DNA of 64,000 bases from the IMG/VR virus record IMGVR_UViG_3300013113_000701, positions 1 to 64,000 of that record; one strand, written 5' to 3'. The position numbers and the translations under genes were made by a program. The notes under the pieces were generated by a model, which was given only the letters and a program-made list of their open reading frames with translations, did not search any database and was not told the DNA's origin. Position 1 is the first letter of the stretch. Every line of letters begins with the position of its first letter. The stretch is from a virus. Shown piece by piece: positions 28,465-38,505 of the stretch.

Positions 28465-31400
28465 TTATCTGAAGTTGTTTATAAAGATAGTTTTTATGTG
28501 GTTTAAAACAAACTCTATATCGTTAGTATTATCGTACTTTAATTTAACGATAGCGTATCTACCTTTAATCCTTTCACGGATTGGTGGGTTTACGTTATCT
28601 AAGTTACCTGGATCAAATATATCACCAGAGTTATCAACTACAGAATCTCTTGGAATAGCAACTCTGTATTCATCATTTCTAAACTTGATAGATGTTTCAC
28701 CTGCATTTATAACAGTACCGAAATCATTATCAGGAACTAATGTATAGTTACCTGTGTTATTTCTCTCATTGTAAACCTGAAGTTCATAGAAGTTATCATC
28801 TCTCTGTTTAATTCCTGTTGTTCTATCTACACTTTCTGAGTTGATTACCAAGTTGTTATAGATATTAGCCTTGTCTTTTGCAACAGTAACATATGTTAAC
28901 TCTGAATCATAAACAGTTCCGAAGTATGACCCTTTAGGACCAACATTCATTTCGTGAACTTCACCATCAATTAAATTACCTGCGTTATCCTGATTCCTTA
29001 AAAACACGACTCTGTTATCATAAGGAATAATAACATTAGGTTTATACGAATGATAACTAAACCAGTTGTTAGTATCCTTCACAAACGTAACAGTAAATCC
29101 ATCTGTTTCACCGTCCACTGGGAACTTAACAAGGAAATATCTATCGAGTTTATAATCATATCCACCAACAAGTCCGATTCCAATATATGGATTATCTATC
29201 AAATGGGAATCCGCTGTAGTAACTTTAGAAAGATCAAACTGACCTGCAAATCTCGTCAAACCTAACTCAAGGTTCTTGTGCATAAACGTTGAGAGTCCTT
29301 CTTTACTAAGTTCTTTAAGGAACGGCCCGCCTTTACCAATCGCAAGTACAAAAACTTTCCCTTGTAATACGTCCGGGAATATATAACCAATCTTCGAATG
29401 AGCTCCAGCAAACTGTGAAATACTACCTCCATAACCCCCTTCGGTCTCAAGGACTTCAGTAGAAGGTCTCGCAAATAAACGGCCGGTCCCAAGTACCGCA
29501 TCTGAAATGTTCCCACCGCTGATCGTGGCTGCAGGTTCTGCAAAAGTTCTCCAAAGGGACTTAGGAGTATGCATAAAAAGAGTATTATACTCAACAAATG
29601 TATCCCATATTGGACCCCCTTCCGAAGGTAAATCGTAAAAGTCATTCTGTAAGAAAGATCTATATGCATCCAACGTATCGTCTTCCGCAGCTTGTTCTGA
29701 ATAAATTGTTCTGTTTTCGAAATCTGTAATAGCAGTATCCAAAGAACCTCTAACAAAGTATTCACGAACATTATTCTCGTATGAATACTGAGTGTTGTAA
29801 GCTCTGATATTACCTAATGTAGCAAAGTAATCATTCAATAGAATACTCAAATCACTTTGATTTGGGAAATAATCCTGCTTAGTTTCTTCTTCAGGTCTGT
29901 GACGATAGTATGTATTGATGTTTGACTCTACAAAGTAGTATGTACATGTTCGGAAATCCCACCCATGTGCCTTACCTCCCTGATCAAGACCATCGATATT
30001 AGCATACCCTCTTGCTGAAGTAGATCTACCATTACCATTGATCGTATTGTTTCCATCCTCGTCAAAAGGATCGTAAGGAACAACATGTCCATTGTTGAAT
30101 GCATATTTAGTAATGAAGGTATCACCACCAAATATCCCATTATATGTAGTTCTAAATCCACCACCTGGATTCAATATCTCTTCTCTTTCAACTGGTATGA
30201 AACTTGCAAGAGTTAGTTGTCCATACTGATTGATATTATTTACCTTAATGTTATACAGGTATCTTTCACAATCTACACCGTTCCATTTTAAGTTTAACCC
30301 TGAGTTATTCTCAAACATTCTACTTGCAAGCCCTTGTCCTGTATCTAAATCCCCATCACCTTTACGATCAAAATCATTATATATCTTGAAATCAGTAATG
30401 TTCGGAACATCAGGTAAATCCTGATCAGCTAATATCTCAAGTCCACCTTGGTTGAATCGAGTTGTACTCTTCAAGCCTGGCTCATTGATACGAATTGAAT
30501 CAACCCTCTTAACATTAGCATCTAAATACCTTGCTTCATCTATAATTCTTGGGGTTGGAATAGCAACAACAGTATCGTAATCATTGTAGTTACAGAAGAA
30601 ATCTGCATACATGTAAGTCTTAATGTAGTTCTGATTTAACTGAAATGTTCCAGAATCACCAACTTGGATATCCTCATGGAAATTAACAGCTTTATCAATT
30701 CTACCTTTCAATAGTAATACCGGATCTAAAGTAGCTCCTTCAATGGAACCTGCTTCAAATCTAAATCCTGTAAGTAGGTTTGTCTCAGGACTGTGGTATC
30801 TAACTTGATCTTTGAATATTTCAGAGTTTAATCTAAAACCATTACTATAGTTAGGTGAAGCGTAACCTGCTGTTGGGAAATTTGGATAACACTGACCCGC
30901 ATCAACACGAGCTCCATTCTCCTCATAGTTATCTGCAACTTCCAATGATGTTTCACCACCAAAGAAGATGTTCTCCGCAACCATATAACCAGCCTTCATG
31001 TCTTTGTAAACACCTGTACCCCCATCTATTATAGCACCTTGAACCTTACCATCATTATCAAAGCTATCTGCATTGATCATTGTATTGTTGGTAAGTCCTT
31101 GGGACACTACAGATCTATTAGTACTATTGCTTCTTCTTTCTCTTAAGAAGATGATTTCCTGTACTTCGTTTAATATGAATGCTGGAATTGGAACAACGAA
31201 TTCAAAGTCCAATGATAAAATTCTTACAAACTCTGTACCATTGTCATTTCTATAATGTGGTTCGTTCTCAAGTTTAGGCATCAAGTGATGTCTAACGTTA
31301 CGAGCTGTATTGACACCAGGACCTTGTTCTGTATTATCATCTCCAGGTTGATCTCCTGGATAATCTTGCTCCGTTGGGTATACTGTTTCTGAAACATATG

Positions 31401-33492
31401 TACCAACGAAATAGTTAGAGTTATTAACCTGGCTGAAAGAGGGCCAAGCGTCCAAACCTGTAGGAGCAAATCTATTTTGACCTGCGCCAAATGTAGCATC
31501 ATCAACATAGCCAGCATAGCCAGGAATATGGAATGCATTCGTAGTCGTACCATCTTTAAACAGAAGAGTGAACGCTAATGAATAAACCTCATCTCTCCTA
31601 TACCCTTTCGATGTTACAGTTAATATCTCATTGGTATAATCTGTGAATCCAGGACTTGATCCTGCAGTACTGCTCCCTTGTGGAGCATCAATAACTAAAG
31701 GTAACCCTGTAGCAGATAGTGTAAAGTTTTCAGCAGGTGTTTCTGTGTTATTAATACCAGGTGCTAAAACAAGTAATGAATCAGCAGTACTAATTGGAGA
31801 ACCAAAAGATATTGAAACATTACTACCAGAAACAACCGCTGCAGTTGCAGGTACAGTTGTTGGTGTGGTATTTGCACCAGTGAAGTTTGTAGTAGTTATT
31901 GCAGCGGGTAATCCTGAATAAGTAACAGAAACACCATTTGCATCCAAGTCTATAGTAGACCATAAAAGCGTGACAACATCTGTAGTTGCACCAGGTACAG
32001 CCACATAATCAATAACATTAACCGAACTGTTTATCGCATCGATTAAGTTGGCCGCAGTCGAGTCATTATCGGTTCCAATTGCAAACTCATCGGGTAATGT
32101 CGGACTGTTTCTCGCTGTAAATGTAACTGTAGTTTGTGTCAAACCACCTCCACCAGTAGAAGTATCAATGATAATTGTGTCACCATCTCCAATCTGAGAG
32201 AAATCTACAATTGTAATATCAGCAGAAGCAACTTCACCAGGACGAGATAGCTCGTAAGTACCAGTTACACCACCTGTTATTGGGTCCACGTCCTCTGACA
32301 TTGGAAGAACCAATGTGAAAATACTTGTAATGTATGGATTACCAATTGCTGTAAATGCCAATTCGGTAGTAGTTGCATCATCACCTCTACCTGAAAACTG
32401 AACCTCTTGAGTTCTATATTTAATACGAACCTTATTGGCTATCTCTTGTAAAACTTCATTGTATCCAGATCTACCATCTCTAAGATTTGATAAATACAGT
32501 GTGTTGTCCTTCTGCTCAATACACTTGGCATGAGTATAGGAAATCAATATTTTCCTCAACTCCTCACGAGTCAAAGTTATCTCAGTCTCAGTATCTGGAC
32601 CTGTATATGTGAAGTTTATGGTATCTGAAGTGATTGGAATTTGACCAACAACAGATGACTTAAATACTGATTGTGAACCCTCATAGTATATTGCAACTAT
32701 CTCAAGTTCAGCAAACTTAGTATCGACATTGGTGATCTCCAATCGAACATTCTTGTTAATTGTACCATACTCATAGAATTCACCAGCATAATTATTTGCA
32801 CCATCAGCTCTATCTGAAGGCACCATTGGCAATGGTTGTGTTGGAATTCCAAATACCGTCTCACCTCCAGTTGGAGTAACATAACGAGTTATGAACTGAA
32901 CGATCCCAGGCTGTATAGTACTCTGCACCCCTTCTACAATACCTGTGATATTAATATCGGGAATTGACTGATTGAAAGTAAGTTTCACCTCATCTTCAAC
33001 ACTGCCTACTTCAGGGGGACTGTCTAAATCAACTCTACCGTATGGTACATTATTATCTGTGAAGTATAATACACGATGTCCATTGATCAACTTTCTACTA
33101 ACACAATCAACTGGATGTGCTTGTGTAAATCCAAATTCACTGTTGTTAACAGGTACATTACCCGTACCAGGATCCAATGGTGCTACCGGGTGGTAGAAAC
33201 CATATGTAGGATCTGGGTTATTGTCCTCAATGATGTATCCAACTTGGTTGTTACCAGATGAATCAGCAATGATGACAATAATCTCACTACCAAGAACGGT
33301 GTGTCCAATAGGTCTAAAACCAGCAGGAAAAGATGCAGTAACTTGAAGTGTGCCACTTTCGTTGGTGACACTGAACAAGTTTCCATCTTCAGATAATGGT
33401 ACGAAGTTTATAACTTCTCGTGTTGTATGTTCTTTTTGCTTCTTAGGATGTGAATTAGTATCCATCCCACCTAAAAACGTATTTGCTTCCAT
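28465..33492 (-). CDS. Large tail hub / tail stabilisation-like protein (1,675 aa)
   Basis: The N-terminus (NTFLGGMDTNSHPKKQKEHT, REVINFVPLSEDG) matches the pattern I recall for tail stabilisation or hub proteins of crAss-like phages. The rest is a long chain of beta-rich modules, including an inserted Thr/Gly-rich region (about residues 370-620) with strand repeats such as TTTVTFTARNSP that may be an added surface domain. It lies between the ring proteins and the ejection proteins, where relatives encode tail components. The ATG overlaps the upstream stop by one base. Assignment to hub versus outer tail (muzzle) would need structural comparison. Confidence 0.8.
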   Translation of the reverse strand: MEANTFLGGMDTNSHPKKQKEHTTREVINFVPLSEDGNLFSVTNESGTLQVTASFPAGFRPIGHTVLGSEIIVIIADSSGNNQVGYIIEDNNPDPTYGFYHPVAPLDPGTGNVPVNNSEFGFTQAHPVDCVSRKLINGHRVLYFTDNNVPYGRVDLDSPPEVGSVEDEVKLTFNQSIPDINITGIVEGVQSTIQPGIVQFITRYVTPTGGETVFGIPTQPLPMVPSDRADGANNYAGEFYEYGTINKNVRLEITNVDTKFAELEIVAIYYEGSQSVFKSSVVGQIPITSDTINFTYTGPDTETEITLTREELRKILISYTHAKCIEQKDNTLYLSNLRDGRSGYNEVLQEIANKVRIKYRTQEVQFSGRGDDATTTELAFTAIGNPYITSIFTLVLPMSEDVDPITGGVTGTYELSRPGEVASADITIVDFSQIGDGDTIIIDTSTGGGGLTQTTVTFTARNSPTLPDEFAIGTDNDSTAANLIDAINSSVNVIDYVAVPGATTDVVTLLWSTIDLDANGVSVTYSGLPAAITTTNFTGANTTPTTVPATAAVVSGSNVSISFGSPISTADSLLVLAPGINNTETPAENFTLSATGLPLVIDAPQGSSTAGSSPGFTDYTNEILTVTSKGYRRDEVYSLAFTLLFKDGTTTNAFHIPGYAGYVDDATFGAGQNRFAPTGLDAWPSFSQVNNSNYFVGTYVSETVYPTEQDYPGDQPGDDNTEQGPGVNTARNVRHHLMPKLENEPHYRNDNGTEFVRILSLDFEFVVPIPAFILNEVQEIIFLRERRSNSTNRSVVSQGLTNNTMINADSFDNDGKVQGAIIDGGTGVYKDMKAGYMVAENIFFGGETSLEVADNYEENGARVDAGQCYPNFPTAGYASPNYSNGFRLNSEIFKDQVRYHSPETNLLTGFRFEAGSIEGATLDPVLLLKGRIDKAVNFHEDIQVGDSGTFQLNQNYIKTYMYADFFCNYNDYDTVVAIPTPRIIDEARYLDANVKRVDSIRINEPGLKSTTRFNQGGLEILADQDLPDVPNITDFKIYNDFDRKGDGDLDTGQGLASRMFENNSGLNLKWNGVDCERYLYNIKVNNINQYGQLTLASFIPVEREEILNPGGGFRTTYNGIFGGDTFITKYAFNNGHVVPYDPFDEDGNNTINGNGRSTSARGYANIDGLDQGGKAHGWDFRTCTYYFVESNINTYYRHRPEEETKQDYFPNQSDLSILLNDYFATLGNIRAYNTQYSYENNVREYFVRGSLDTAITDFENRTIYSEQAAEDDTLDAYRSFLQNDFYDLPSEGGPIWDTFVEYNTLFMHTPKSLWRTFAEPAATISGGNISDAVLGTGRLFARPSTEVLETEGGYGGSISQFAGAHSKIGYIFPDVLQGKVFVLAIGKGGPFLKELSKEGLSTFMHKNLELGLTRFAGQFDLSKVTTADSHLIDNPYIGIGLVGGYDYKLDRYFLVKFPVDGETDGFTVTFVKDTNNWFSYHSYKPNVIIPYDNRVVFLRNQDNAGNLIDGEVHEMNVGPKGSYFGTVYDSELTYVTVAKDKANIYNNLVINSESVDRTTGIKQRDDNFYELQVYNERNNTGNYTLVPDNDFGTVINAGETSIKFRNDEYRVAIPRDSVVDNSGDIFDPGNLDNVNPPIRERIKGRYAIVKLKYDNTNDIEFVLNHIKTIFINNFR

Positions 33493-34355
33493 TAGTATCT
33501 ACCGTCTAAGTTTAAGTATTGAGGCTTACCGTTCTCTTTGTAATCATTTCTATCAAACCCAACATCGTTGTGTAATCTCAACCAGTTGTTCTTCAATCTC
33601 TCAAGCATTTCAAGATCAGGCATATTAGCACTTGCTCTTGCTTGAGCACAGTACTTCAACCATCTACTTTCACATGCTTCATAGTTACGAAGTTGTGGGT
33701 TCTTTATCAACGAAGGATTTAGCATACAAATATGCATTGCACACTTCCAGAATAAAGCATCTCTGAAAGAAACATCATCTGGAACTAATGGGAAACCTCT
33801 ATCATCAGTAGGCATTGCTAAATATTGGATGGAAATAACACCATATCTAAATGATGTAGTAATCTTATTGAAGTTTATATTCCAATCCATGTCAGTAAAC
33901 TTACTAACTCTCGGATCTCCAATTAGATTCTTATTGAACTGAAGTCTATCAACAATACCGTCAATCGTATCAGTTACGTTCGTTCTCTGTAAGCCTGGGA
34001 CCGCAATGAGCTTAAATCTTTCATACGCAGGTAGACTCTCATAGTCAACCCCACATTGATTCAACGTATGTGTTAATGACCCACCATAGAATCCTCCAGG
34101 ACCTGGGACAATCTCACATCCATTTTTAAGGAACTGCTTGATTGGCTTATGGAAATCACAAGGTAACATACCATCGTAATCCTGAATCAAAATCTCACAT
34201 GCTTTCTCCTCGAATTGGTAGTAACTACCAATATGTTCAAGTGCATCAGCAATCCATTCAATAAATGATTGATATGGTACTTCTTGATGACCTAAACCAA
34301 GATCCGTAATGATCTTGTTGATTATTCTATCTATGGAGTTTAAGTTGTGAATCAT
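33492..34355 (-). CDS. Ring/tail-connector protein candidate, 287 aa
   Basis: The pattern IEWIADALEHIGSYYQFEEK, then LPCDFHKPIKQ, resembles proteins found between the capsid and tail hub genes in crAss-like phages. Several of these form stacked rings of the tail barrel. No signal, membrane or catalytic motif is present. The protein is mixed alpha/beta with a C-terminal acidic helical stretch. It overlaps the upstream 147-residue gene by 4 bases and the downstream tail protein by one, consistent with a co-translated structural set. Confidence 0.75.
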   Translation of the reverse strand: MIHNLNSIDRIINKIITDLGLGHQEVPYQSFIEWIADALEHIGSYYQFEEKACEILIQDYDGMLPCDFHKPIKQFLKNGCEIVPGPGGFYGGSLTHTLNQCGVDYESLPAYERFKLIAVPGLQRTNVTDTIDGIVDRLQFNKNLIGDPRVSKFTDMDWNINFNKITTSFRYGVISIQYLAMPTDDRGFPLVPDDVSFRDALFWKCAMHICMLNPSLIKNPQLRNYEACESRWLKYCAQARASANMPDLEMLERLKNNWLRLHNDVGFDRNDYKENGKPQYLNLDGRY

Positions 34356-34795
34356 GACATGAATCTTTTATGTGAGTCTTTCTTTTTAATGAAGGTCCTT
34401 AATCTTCTTGCGTTAGTCCAAGTAGGACTAAACGAGTAATACTTAATATTTACTGTTGTACATCTGAGTTTGTTCCAAACCCACTTAGCTAAATAACCAT
34501 CCTCTGGGAGCTTCAGTAAGTAATGTGTCTCTCCAGTTTCATGTGTCTTTTGTATATCAACCTTCAGCTTACTGTATTTCAACTCGTACTTTTTAATACG
34601 GATGGTTCCAAGATTATGAGGTAGCTTTACAATACGTCCTTCAAAACCGTCTTCAACTAACATCTTGTTGAAGTCTACACATATATCTCTATATGCCTTC
34701 TTACTTATCTTATACTGCTCACCCTTCGAATAATACTTGTCTTTGTAGAATTTCCAAGCATGTGATAAGCTATATCCTTTACTTACTTCCGGCAT
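34352..34795 (-). CDS. Conserved small virion-region protein, 147 aa
   Basis: The protein is basic (many Lys and Arg) with the central pattern AYRDICVDFNKMLVEDG followed by VKLPHNLGTIRIKK. That pattern loosely resembles the helix-then-beta-arm of HU/IHF-type folds (compare LxGFGxFxV). I cannot decide whether it binds DNA or is a tail assembly factor. It sits between two ring-protein candidates and overlaps both (17 and 4 bases). Proteins of this kind recur in this position in crAss-like phages, from memory. Confidence 0.65.
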   Translation of the reverse strand: MPEVSKGYSLSHAWKFYKDKYYSKGEQYKISKKAYRDICVDFNKMLVEDGFEGRIVKLPHNLGTIRIKKYELKYSKLKVDIQKTHETGETHYLLKLPEDGYLAKWVWNKLRCTTVNIKYYSFSPTWTNARRLRTFIKKKDSHKRFMS

Positions 34796-35477
34796 TCAAT
34801 AATTCAGCTAACTGATTAATACTGTTGTTTGCATTATCTACAGGAATTGAAGTTAAGATTCTAAGCTCTGTTTCAGCTATCATTTTAACAACAACATCTG
34901 TATGATGCATTGGCATTGGATATTCGAAGTCAAATGAATCAAAACAATCCTCACCATTAGCAGGACAATCGCAAGTTCTAAACTTTAATGCATCAGATGG
35001 TCTTTCGAAAATACCTTGTACGTTAATATCTGAAAGCATCATTGTTGGTGGATCTACCAAATAAATGTAATGTGCCTGGTCATACCATGCTGGTTCTCTA
35101 CCTGTCCACTTTGCTGCACGTTTCCAATGCATTGCATTGTGTTCTTTGCGTTGAAATGGAGTACCATTTGATTTACCAACGAACGTAATGTTGTTACTGT
35201 TGAATAATGGAGCTGGTATTTTGTGCTCAGTTCTTAAGATACAATCATCTACCTCACACTTCTCATTCTTATCAGTTTGAATAACCGATACACATCCAAG
35301 GTTTTGGACATACATAGATGCGTTGTAGATTCCTTTTTCCTGGTCCTGCTTTGCAAGCCTGGCTCTATAATAGTCTACAATGAACATAACCTGTCTATCG
35401 GATAGTGTCATATCATCAGACTGATCACCACCTCCTATAAGGTTTTTGATATTGTATATGATTTCAGATGCTAACAT
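34779..35477 (-). CDS. Ring/tail-connector protein candidate, 232 aa
   Basis: The N-terminal helices (LASEIIYNIKNLIGGG, SDRQVMFIVDYYRARL) are typical of head-tail connector and ring proteins that start with a helix recognising the portal or ring below. A beta-rich middle follows with a cysteine cluster (CDCPANGEDC), then a C-terminal helix (ETELRILTSI). It lies just downstream of a terminator that closes the preceding structural gene, so it may have its own transcription start. Its role is inferred from order and shape. Confidence 0.75.
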   Translation of the reverse strand: MLASEIIYNIKNLIGGGDQSDDMTLSDRQVMFIVDYYRARLAKQDQEKGIYNASMYVQNLGCVSVIQTDKNEKCEVDDCILRTEHKIPAPLFNSNNITFVGKSNGTPFQRKEHNAMHWKRAAKWTGREPAWYDQAHYIYLVDPPTMMLSDINVQGIFERPSDALKFRTCDCPANGEDCFDSFDFEYPMPMHHTDVVVKMIAETELRILTSIPVDNANNSINQLAELLNAGSK

Positions 35478-35505
35478 ACCTGGTAAATATACTTAAAGTT
35501 GTTGT

Positions 35506-35535
35506 ATAAAAAAAGGGGACACATTGGCCCCCTTT
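35506..35535 (-). terminator. Intrinsic terminator after the 426-aa structural gene
   Basis: The stem AAAGGGG / CCCCTTT (35512-35518 with 35529-35535, 10-base loop) is followed on the minus strand by an uninterrupted T-run. It sits 30 bases past the stop of the 426-residue gene and should cap that transcript, separating it from the ring-protein genes downstream. Confidence 0.85.
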
Positions 35536-35564
35536 CCTTCTTTTCTCCTAAATACTATCGATTC

Positions 35565-36845
35565 TTATAATGCTGAGATTGCAGTGAATCCTAAAACATC
35601 AGAGAAGAAACCGTTAAGAATTGCCAAGAACTCGTTGTTACCTGGAGTATCATCACCTTGAGCAGACCCAGTTGGGATGTAAACTTCAGTTTGTAACGGA
35701 GCTTGGTAATTTCCTTGGAAATCTCCTTTTTGATCAGCTTCGTGAGTAATTACGATAGAACCATAAGTTGCAGTCTCATCAACTACAGAATTAATTCTCT
35801 TATCGTAGTAACGTCTCTTTGAAGTATCACCTAAGTAACCTTTAGCAGCTTCTTCTCTATCAGCAACTTGCTTCCAGAATCCTTGTCCAGGATTTACAGC
35901 AGATACTTCAGTGAAAGTTGCAGCCTCTTGGTTAGATGATAAATCATCAGCCGTTGAGAATACAGAATCAAAATTAATCCAAGTGTACGTGTCAAGTGGC
36001 TCATTAGCAGCTCTGCTAATATTAGAGTTTTGAGCAATACCTGTTAATTTGAATCCCCATTCTGCGATTGTAGTTAAACCACCAACGTTAGCAGCAAGTA
36101 CTGTTGCAGTTTCTCCAACGTAGGCAACATCTAACTTAATAGTGTTTGCATCAACTACAGTGAAACCATAAACAGGAGCTTGAGCACCAGTACCACCAAT
36201 TCTGATGAATCCAGTTGCACCCGCTGAACCTAAACCGTGAGCAGTTGATACTGCAAGGTCAGACCCTTTAACTACCGCGATGTCGTTTGATAATGCAGCG
36301 AAAGTTCCATCTGATACTCTCTCTAACTTAACCTTATCACCCATGTAAGAATGACCTAAGTCAGTTTGACCGTATAAAGCAGCAACTTTGTACGCAACTG
36401 AAGCAGCATCATCAGAAGCACCAGCAGTGTAGTTAACATCCGATAAAGTTGGACGTTGACCGTTCACACGAACTTTGTCTTTGATTAATACTCTCAATCT
36501 GTACTCAGTGTCAGCAGTTATACTGATACCAGTAGATGAATTCCCGTTGTATCCTAAAAGGACAACCTGCTCCGAAGGTGCTACAAAGGCTTTACCTTCG
36601 TACTTCGAAGCAGTGTTGCCTTGAATTGGGGAAGACAGAATCGCTACACCGCTGTCGATACCGGCAGCAACATATACTTTTTCAAATCTTGGTAACGCCT
36701 GAGCTGCTGCTACATTCGCTACTACTTGATTCTTTTCGTCGATTAAAAACAAGTCTCCTTTTTGGATCCCTGAAATGTGAGTGATAGCTCCAGCATTAGA
36801 ACCATCTCCGATCAATACTCTATTTACATTGTTGTAATTAGACAT
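35565..36845 (-). CDS. Abundant structural protein candidate, 426 aa
   Basis: The composition is that of a major structural protein: many Ala, Gly, Val, Thr and Ser, few Cys, regular beta strands (KVYVAAGIDSGVAIL, IAEWGFKLTGIAQ) and no catalytic motif. The gene ends in a strong terminator, like the capsid gene, which suggests high and separate expression. Candidates are an auxiliary/decoration capsid protein or a tail-tube-like protein. It follows the 245-residue ring protein with a 36-base gap. I cannot assign it more exactly. Confidence 0.75.
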   Translation of the reverse strand: MSNYNNVNRVLIGDGSNAGAITHISGIQKGDLFLIDEKNQVVANVAAAQALPRFEKVYVAAGIDSGVAILSSPIQGNTASKYEGKAFVAPSEQVVLLGYNGNSSTGISITADTEYRLRVLIKDKVRVNGQRPTLSDVNYTAGASDDAASVAYKVAALYGQTDLGHSYMGDKVKLERVSDGTFAALSNDIAVVKGSDLAVSTAHGLGSAGATGFIRIGGTGAQAPVYGFTVVDANTIKLDVAYVGETATVLAANVGGLTTIAEWGFKLTGIAQNSNISRAANEPLDTYTWINFDSVFSTADDLSSNQEAATFTEVSAVNPGQGFWKQVADREEAAKGYLGDTSKRRYYDKRINSVVDETATYGSIVITHEADQKGDFQGNYQAPLQTEVYIPTGSAQGDDTPGNNEFLAILNGFFSDVLGFTAISAL

Positions 36846-36881
36846 AACTTCTAAATTTTAAAGTTTATAATAATAAAATCC

Positions 36882-37619
36882 TTATTCCATTTCCTGTACG
36901 TTCTCCTCATTGGTAGCAACTCTTGGTGACTGTAGATTCTCAAGTGAGATATCAACTGCCAACTGAACTATTTCCTTATGAGTGTACTCACTAAGTTCGC
37001 AATCAACCGGTGTAGTAACACCTCCATATGTTCCAAGGTGCATTCTAATCGGTTTCTTAATAAAGGTAACTAAAACATTTCTGATAACACCTCCATCTTC
37101 AGTCCAAACAAATAAGTCACCATCTTCAAAAAACACTACTGGTCTTGAAGCGAGTGGTTTGTTGAATGGATCCTCGGCTATTGGAGAAAGATCGTCCTGC
37201 TGTTGTAGGTTTACCCTTTTCCAACCACAGCATGATTCAGTGTTATCTGTACAACTATCAACTACTGATTTGATATAAATCATATATTCATCAGTAGAAG
37301 GAATAGTCTGAGCATCATCATCGAATAAATCATCGAGATCAGCCCTGTAGATAGCTTCACCTATTGCATTATAGTAAGGAACGCTTGTTACTGCTGCGAA
37401 TTTAGATTTGGTCAAAACCTTAAGGTCGTCGGTCCTCTTTTGAACACCTTCAAAACCTTTACGTTGTGGATTGTTACCTCCATAACGGGTTTTGGTAAAT
37501 CTATCCATCGCCTCATTTAAGATAATATCGATCTCTGCAGGTTGCAACTCAGGATACGTGTTGGAATCAATTCCGTCACGAAATACTTTAAACTCAGTAT
37601 GCATCTCAGCAATGACCAT
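36882..37619 (-). CDS. Ring/adaptor protein candidate, 245 aa
   Basis: The N-terminal pattern MHTEFKVFRDGID, followed by PAEIDIILNEAMDRFTKTRYG, is one I recall from crAss-like ring proteins: a short helix for docking to the portal, then a helix with ILNEA and TRYG. The middle contains a Cys pair (ESCCGW) and the C-terminus a HKEIVQLAVDISLE helix. The ATG overlaps the stop of the upstream gene by one base (37619). A place directly under the portal is likely but inferred. Confidence 0.75.
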   Translation of the reverse strand: MVIAEMHTEFKVFRDGIDSNTYPELQPAEIDIILNEAMDRFTKTRYGGNNPQRKGFEGVQKRTDDLKVLTKSKFAAVTSVPYYNAIGEAIYRADLDDLFDDDAQTIPSTDEYMIYIKSVVDSCTDNTESCCGWKRVNLQQQDDLSPIAEDPFNKPLASRPVVFFEDGDLFVWTEDGGVIRNVLVTFIKKPIRMHLGTYGGVTTPVDCELSEYTHKEIVQLAVDISLENLQSPRVATNEENVQEME

Positions 37620-38431
37620 TATTCTCCTTTATTTATTGCCTCTTCGGCCTTTTTTAATCCTATCAAAATATTTTGATTCTCGGGAGCTTTAAGATATGCA
37701 ACGGCTGCATCAATTGACTCACCTAACATCACATCGTTAAATCTCAATGGTAAGTTGAATCCTTTTCCAACCCCGTCCTTCTGAACAATCCCCTTACGAG
37801 TAAGTTTGATAAGCCAAACTTTATCGCTGAAGAAAGGATCAACTACATGTGATACAAACTTCGCTGGGTTATTCTCAACAATATCTCCTAATGCATTTCT
37901 GCAAATCTCTGGATCAGTTGATTTAGGATACTCACCTAACATATATAAAGCATCGATAACTTCATCCTGCGACATAGTTGCAAACTTAGAGAACGCTTTC
38001 ATGATTACATCACGTTCGTTATTCTTAGCCTTAGCATCATCAGATGCACTTGTCATAATGAATTCCATTCCTGCCATCTTAGACTCTTTTTCTGTAGTGG
38101 CGATCGTTGGATCTGCTTTTAATGTCATATACTGCAATTCGTTCATCGGTACACTCAAATCAAGTTCCAATCCATCCTCTGGAATGATAACGAAAAACGT
38201 GTCCCAAAATGAACCACTTGCTCTCAAAGAACCTTTCTCAAGACCCAACTCCTTTTCAAAACGAGCTTCCTCTTGACCATTTTTTAGACCAGTTCTTAAC
38301 TGACCTGTTTTTTTATTCAAACCAGGAACCCACTTGGTTGCTGTGTTATCATACTGCGGTTTTACATTTCCCTTGGAGTCTTTAGCTCCCCATGACACTT
38401 CCGCAAAGTGTTTTTTTACTGTAACAATCAT
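37619..38431 (-). CDS. Virion-region protein following the capsid gene, 270 aa
   Basis: I cannot name this family. The N-terminal ~100 residues are beta-rich with GSFWDTFFVIIPEDGLELDL. The rest is helical with Lys/Glu-rich segments (KESKMAGMEFIMTS, NERDVIMKAFSKF). It is the first gene after the capsid terminator, and its stop overlaps the start of the next ring protein. A protein in this place recurs in crAss-like gene orders, and roles in capsid decoration or head completion are possible. No signal or membrane segment is present. Confidence 0.7.
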   Translation of the reverse strand: MIVTVKKHFAEVSWGAKDSKGNVKPQYDNTATKWVPGLNKKTGQLRTGLKNGQEEARFEKELGLEKGSLRASGSFWDTFFVIIPEDGLELDLSVPMNELQYMTLKADPTIATTEKESKMAGMEFIMTSASDDAKAKNNERDVIMKAFSKFATMSQDEVIDALYMLGEYPKSTDPEICRNALGDIVENNPAKFVSHVVDPFFSDKVWLIKLTRKGIVQKDGVGKGFNLPLRFNDVMLGESIDAAVAYLKAPENQNILIGLKKAEEAINKGE

Positions 38432-38465
38432 TTTCTGTCTTCCTTTAATTTCCCAATAAAGATAT

Positions 38466-38491
38466 AAAAAGAGGGAGGAAAAACCTCCCTC
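38466..38491 (-). terminator. Intrinsic terminator of the major capsid gene
   Basis: A perfect 8-bp stem, GAGGGAGG / CCTCCCTC, with an AAAAA loop (38471-38491) is followed on the minus strand by TTTTTATAT. It lies 15 bases past the capsid stop codon and is one of the strongest terminators in the window, which fits a highly expressed gene that needs separate transcript ends. Confidence 0.9.
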
Positions 38492-38505
38492 ATATAGAAT
38501 GTTTA

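Noticed and set aside
11152-33492. Many open frames of 60-170 codons on the opposite strand or in other frames of the giant genes
   Set aside because: They lie wholly inside well-supported long genes, have odd composition (Ser/Leu/Phe-rich reverse complements of Lys/Glu coiled coils) and no leader signals. They are shadows.
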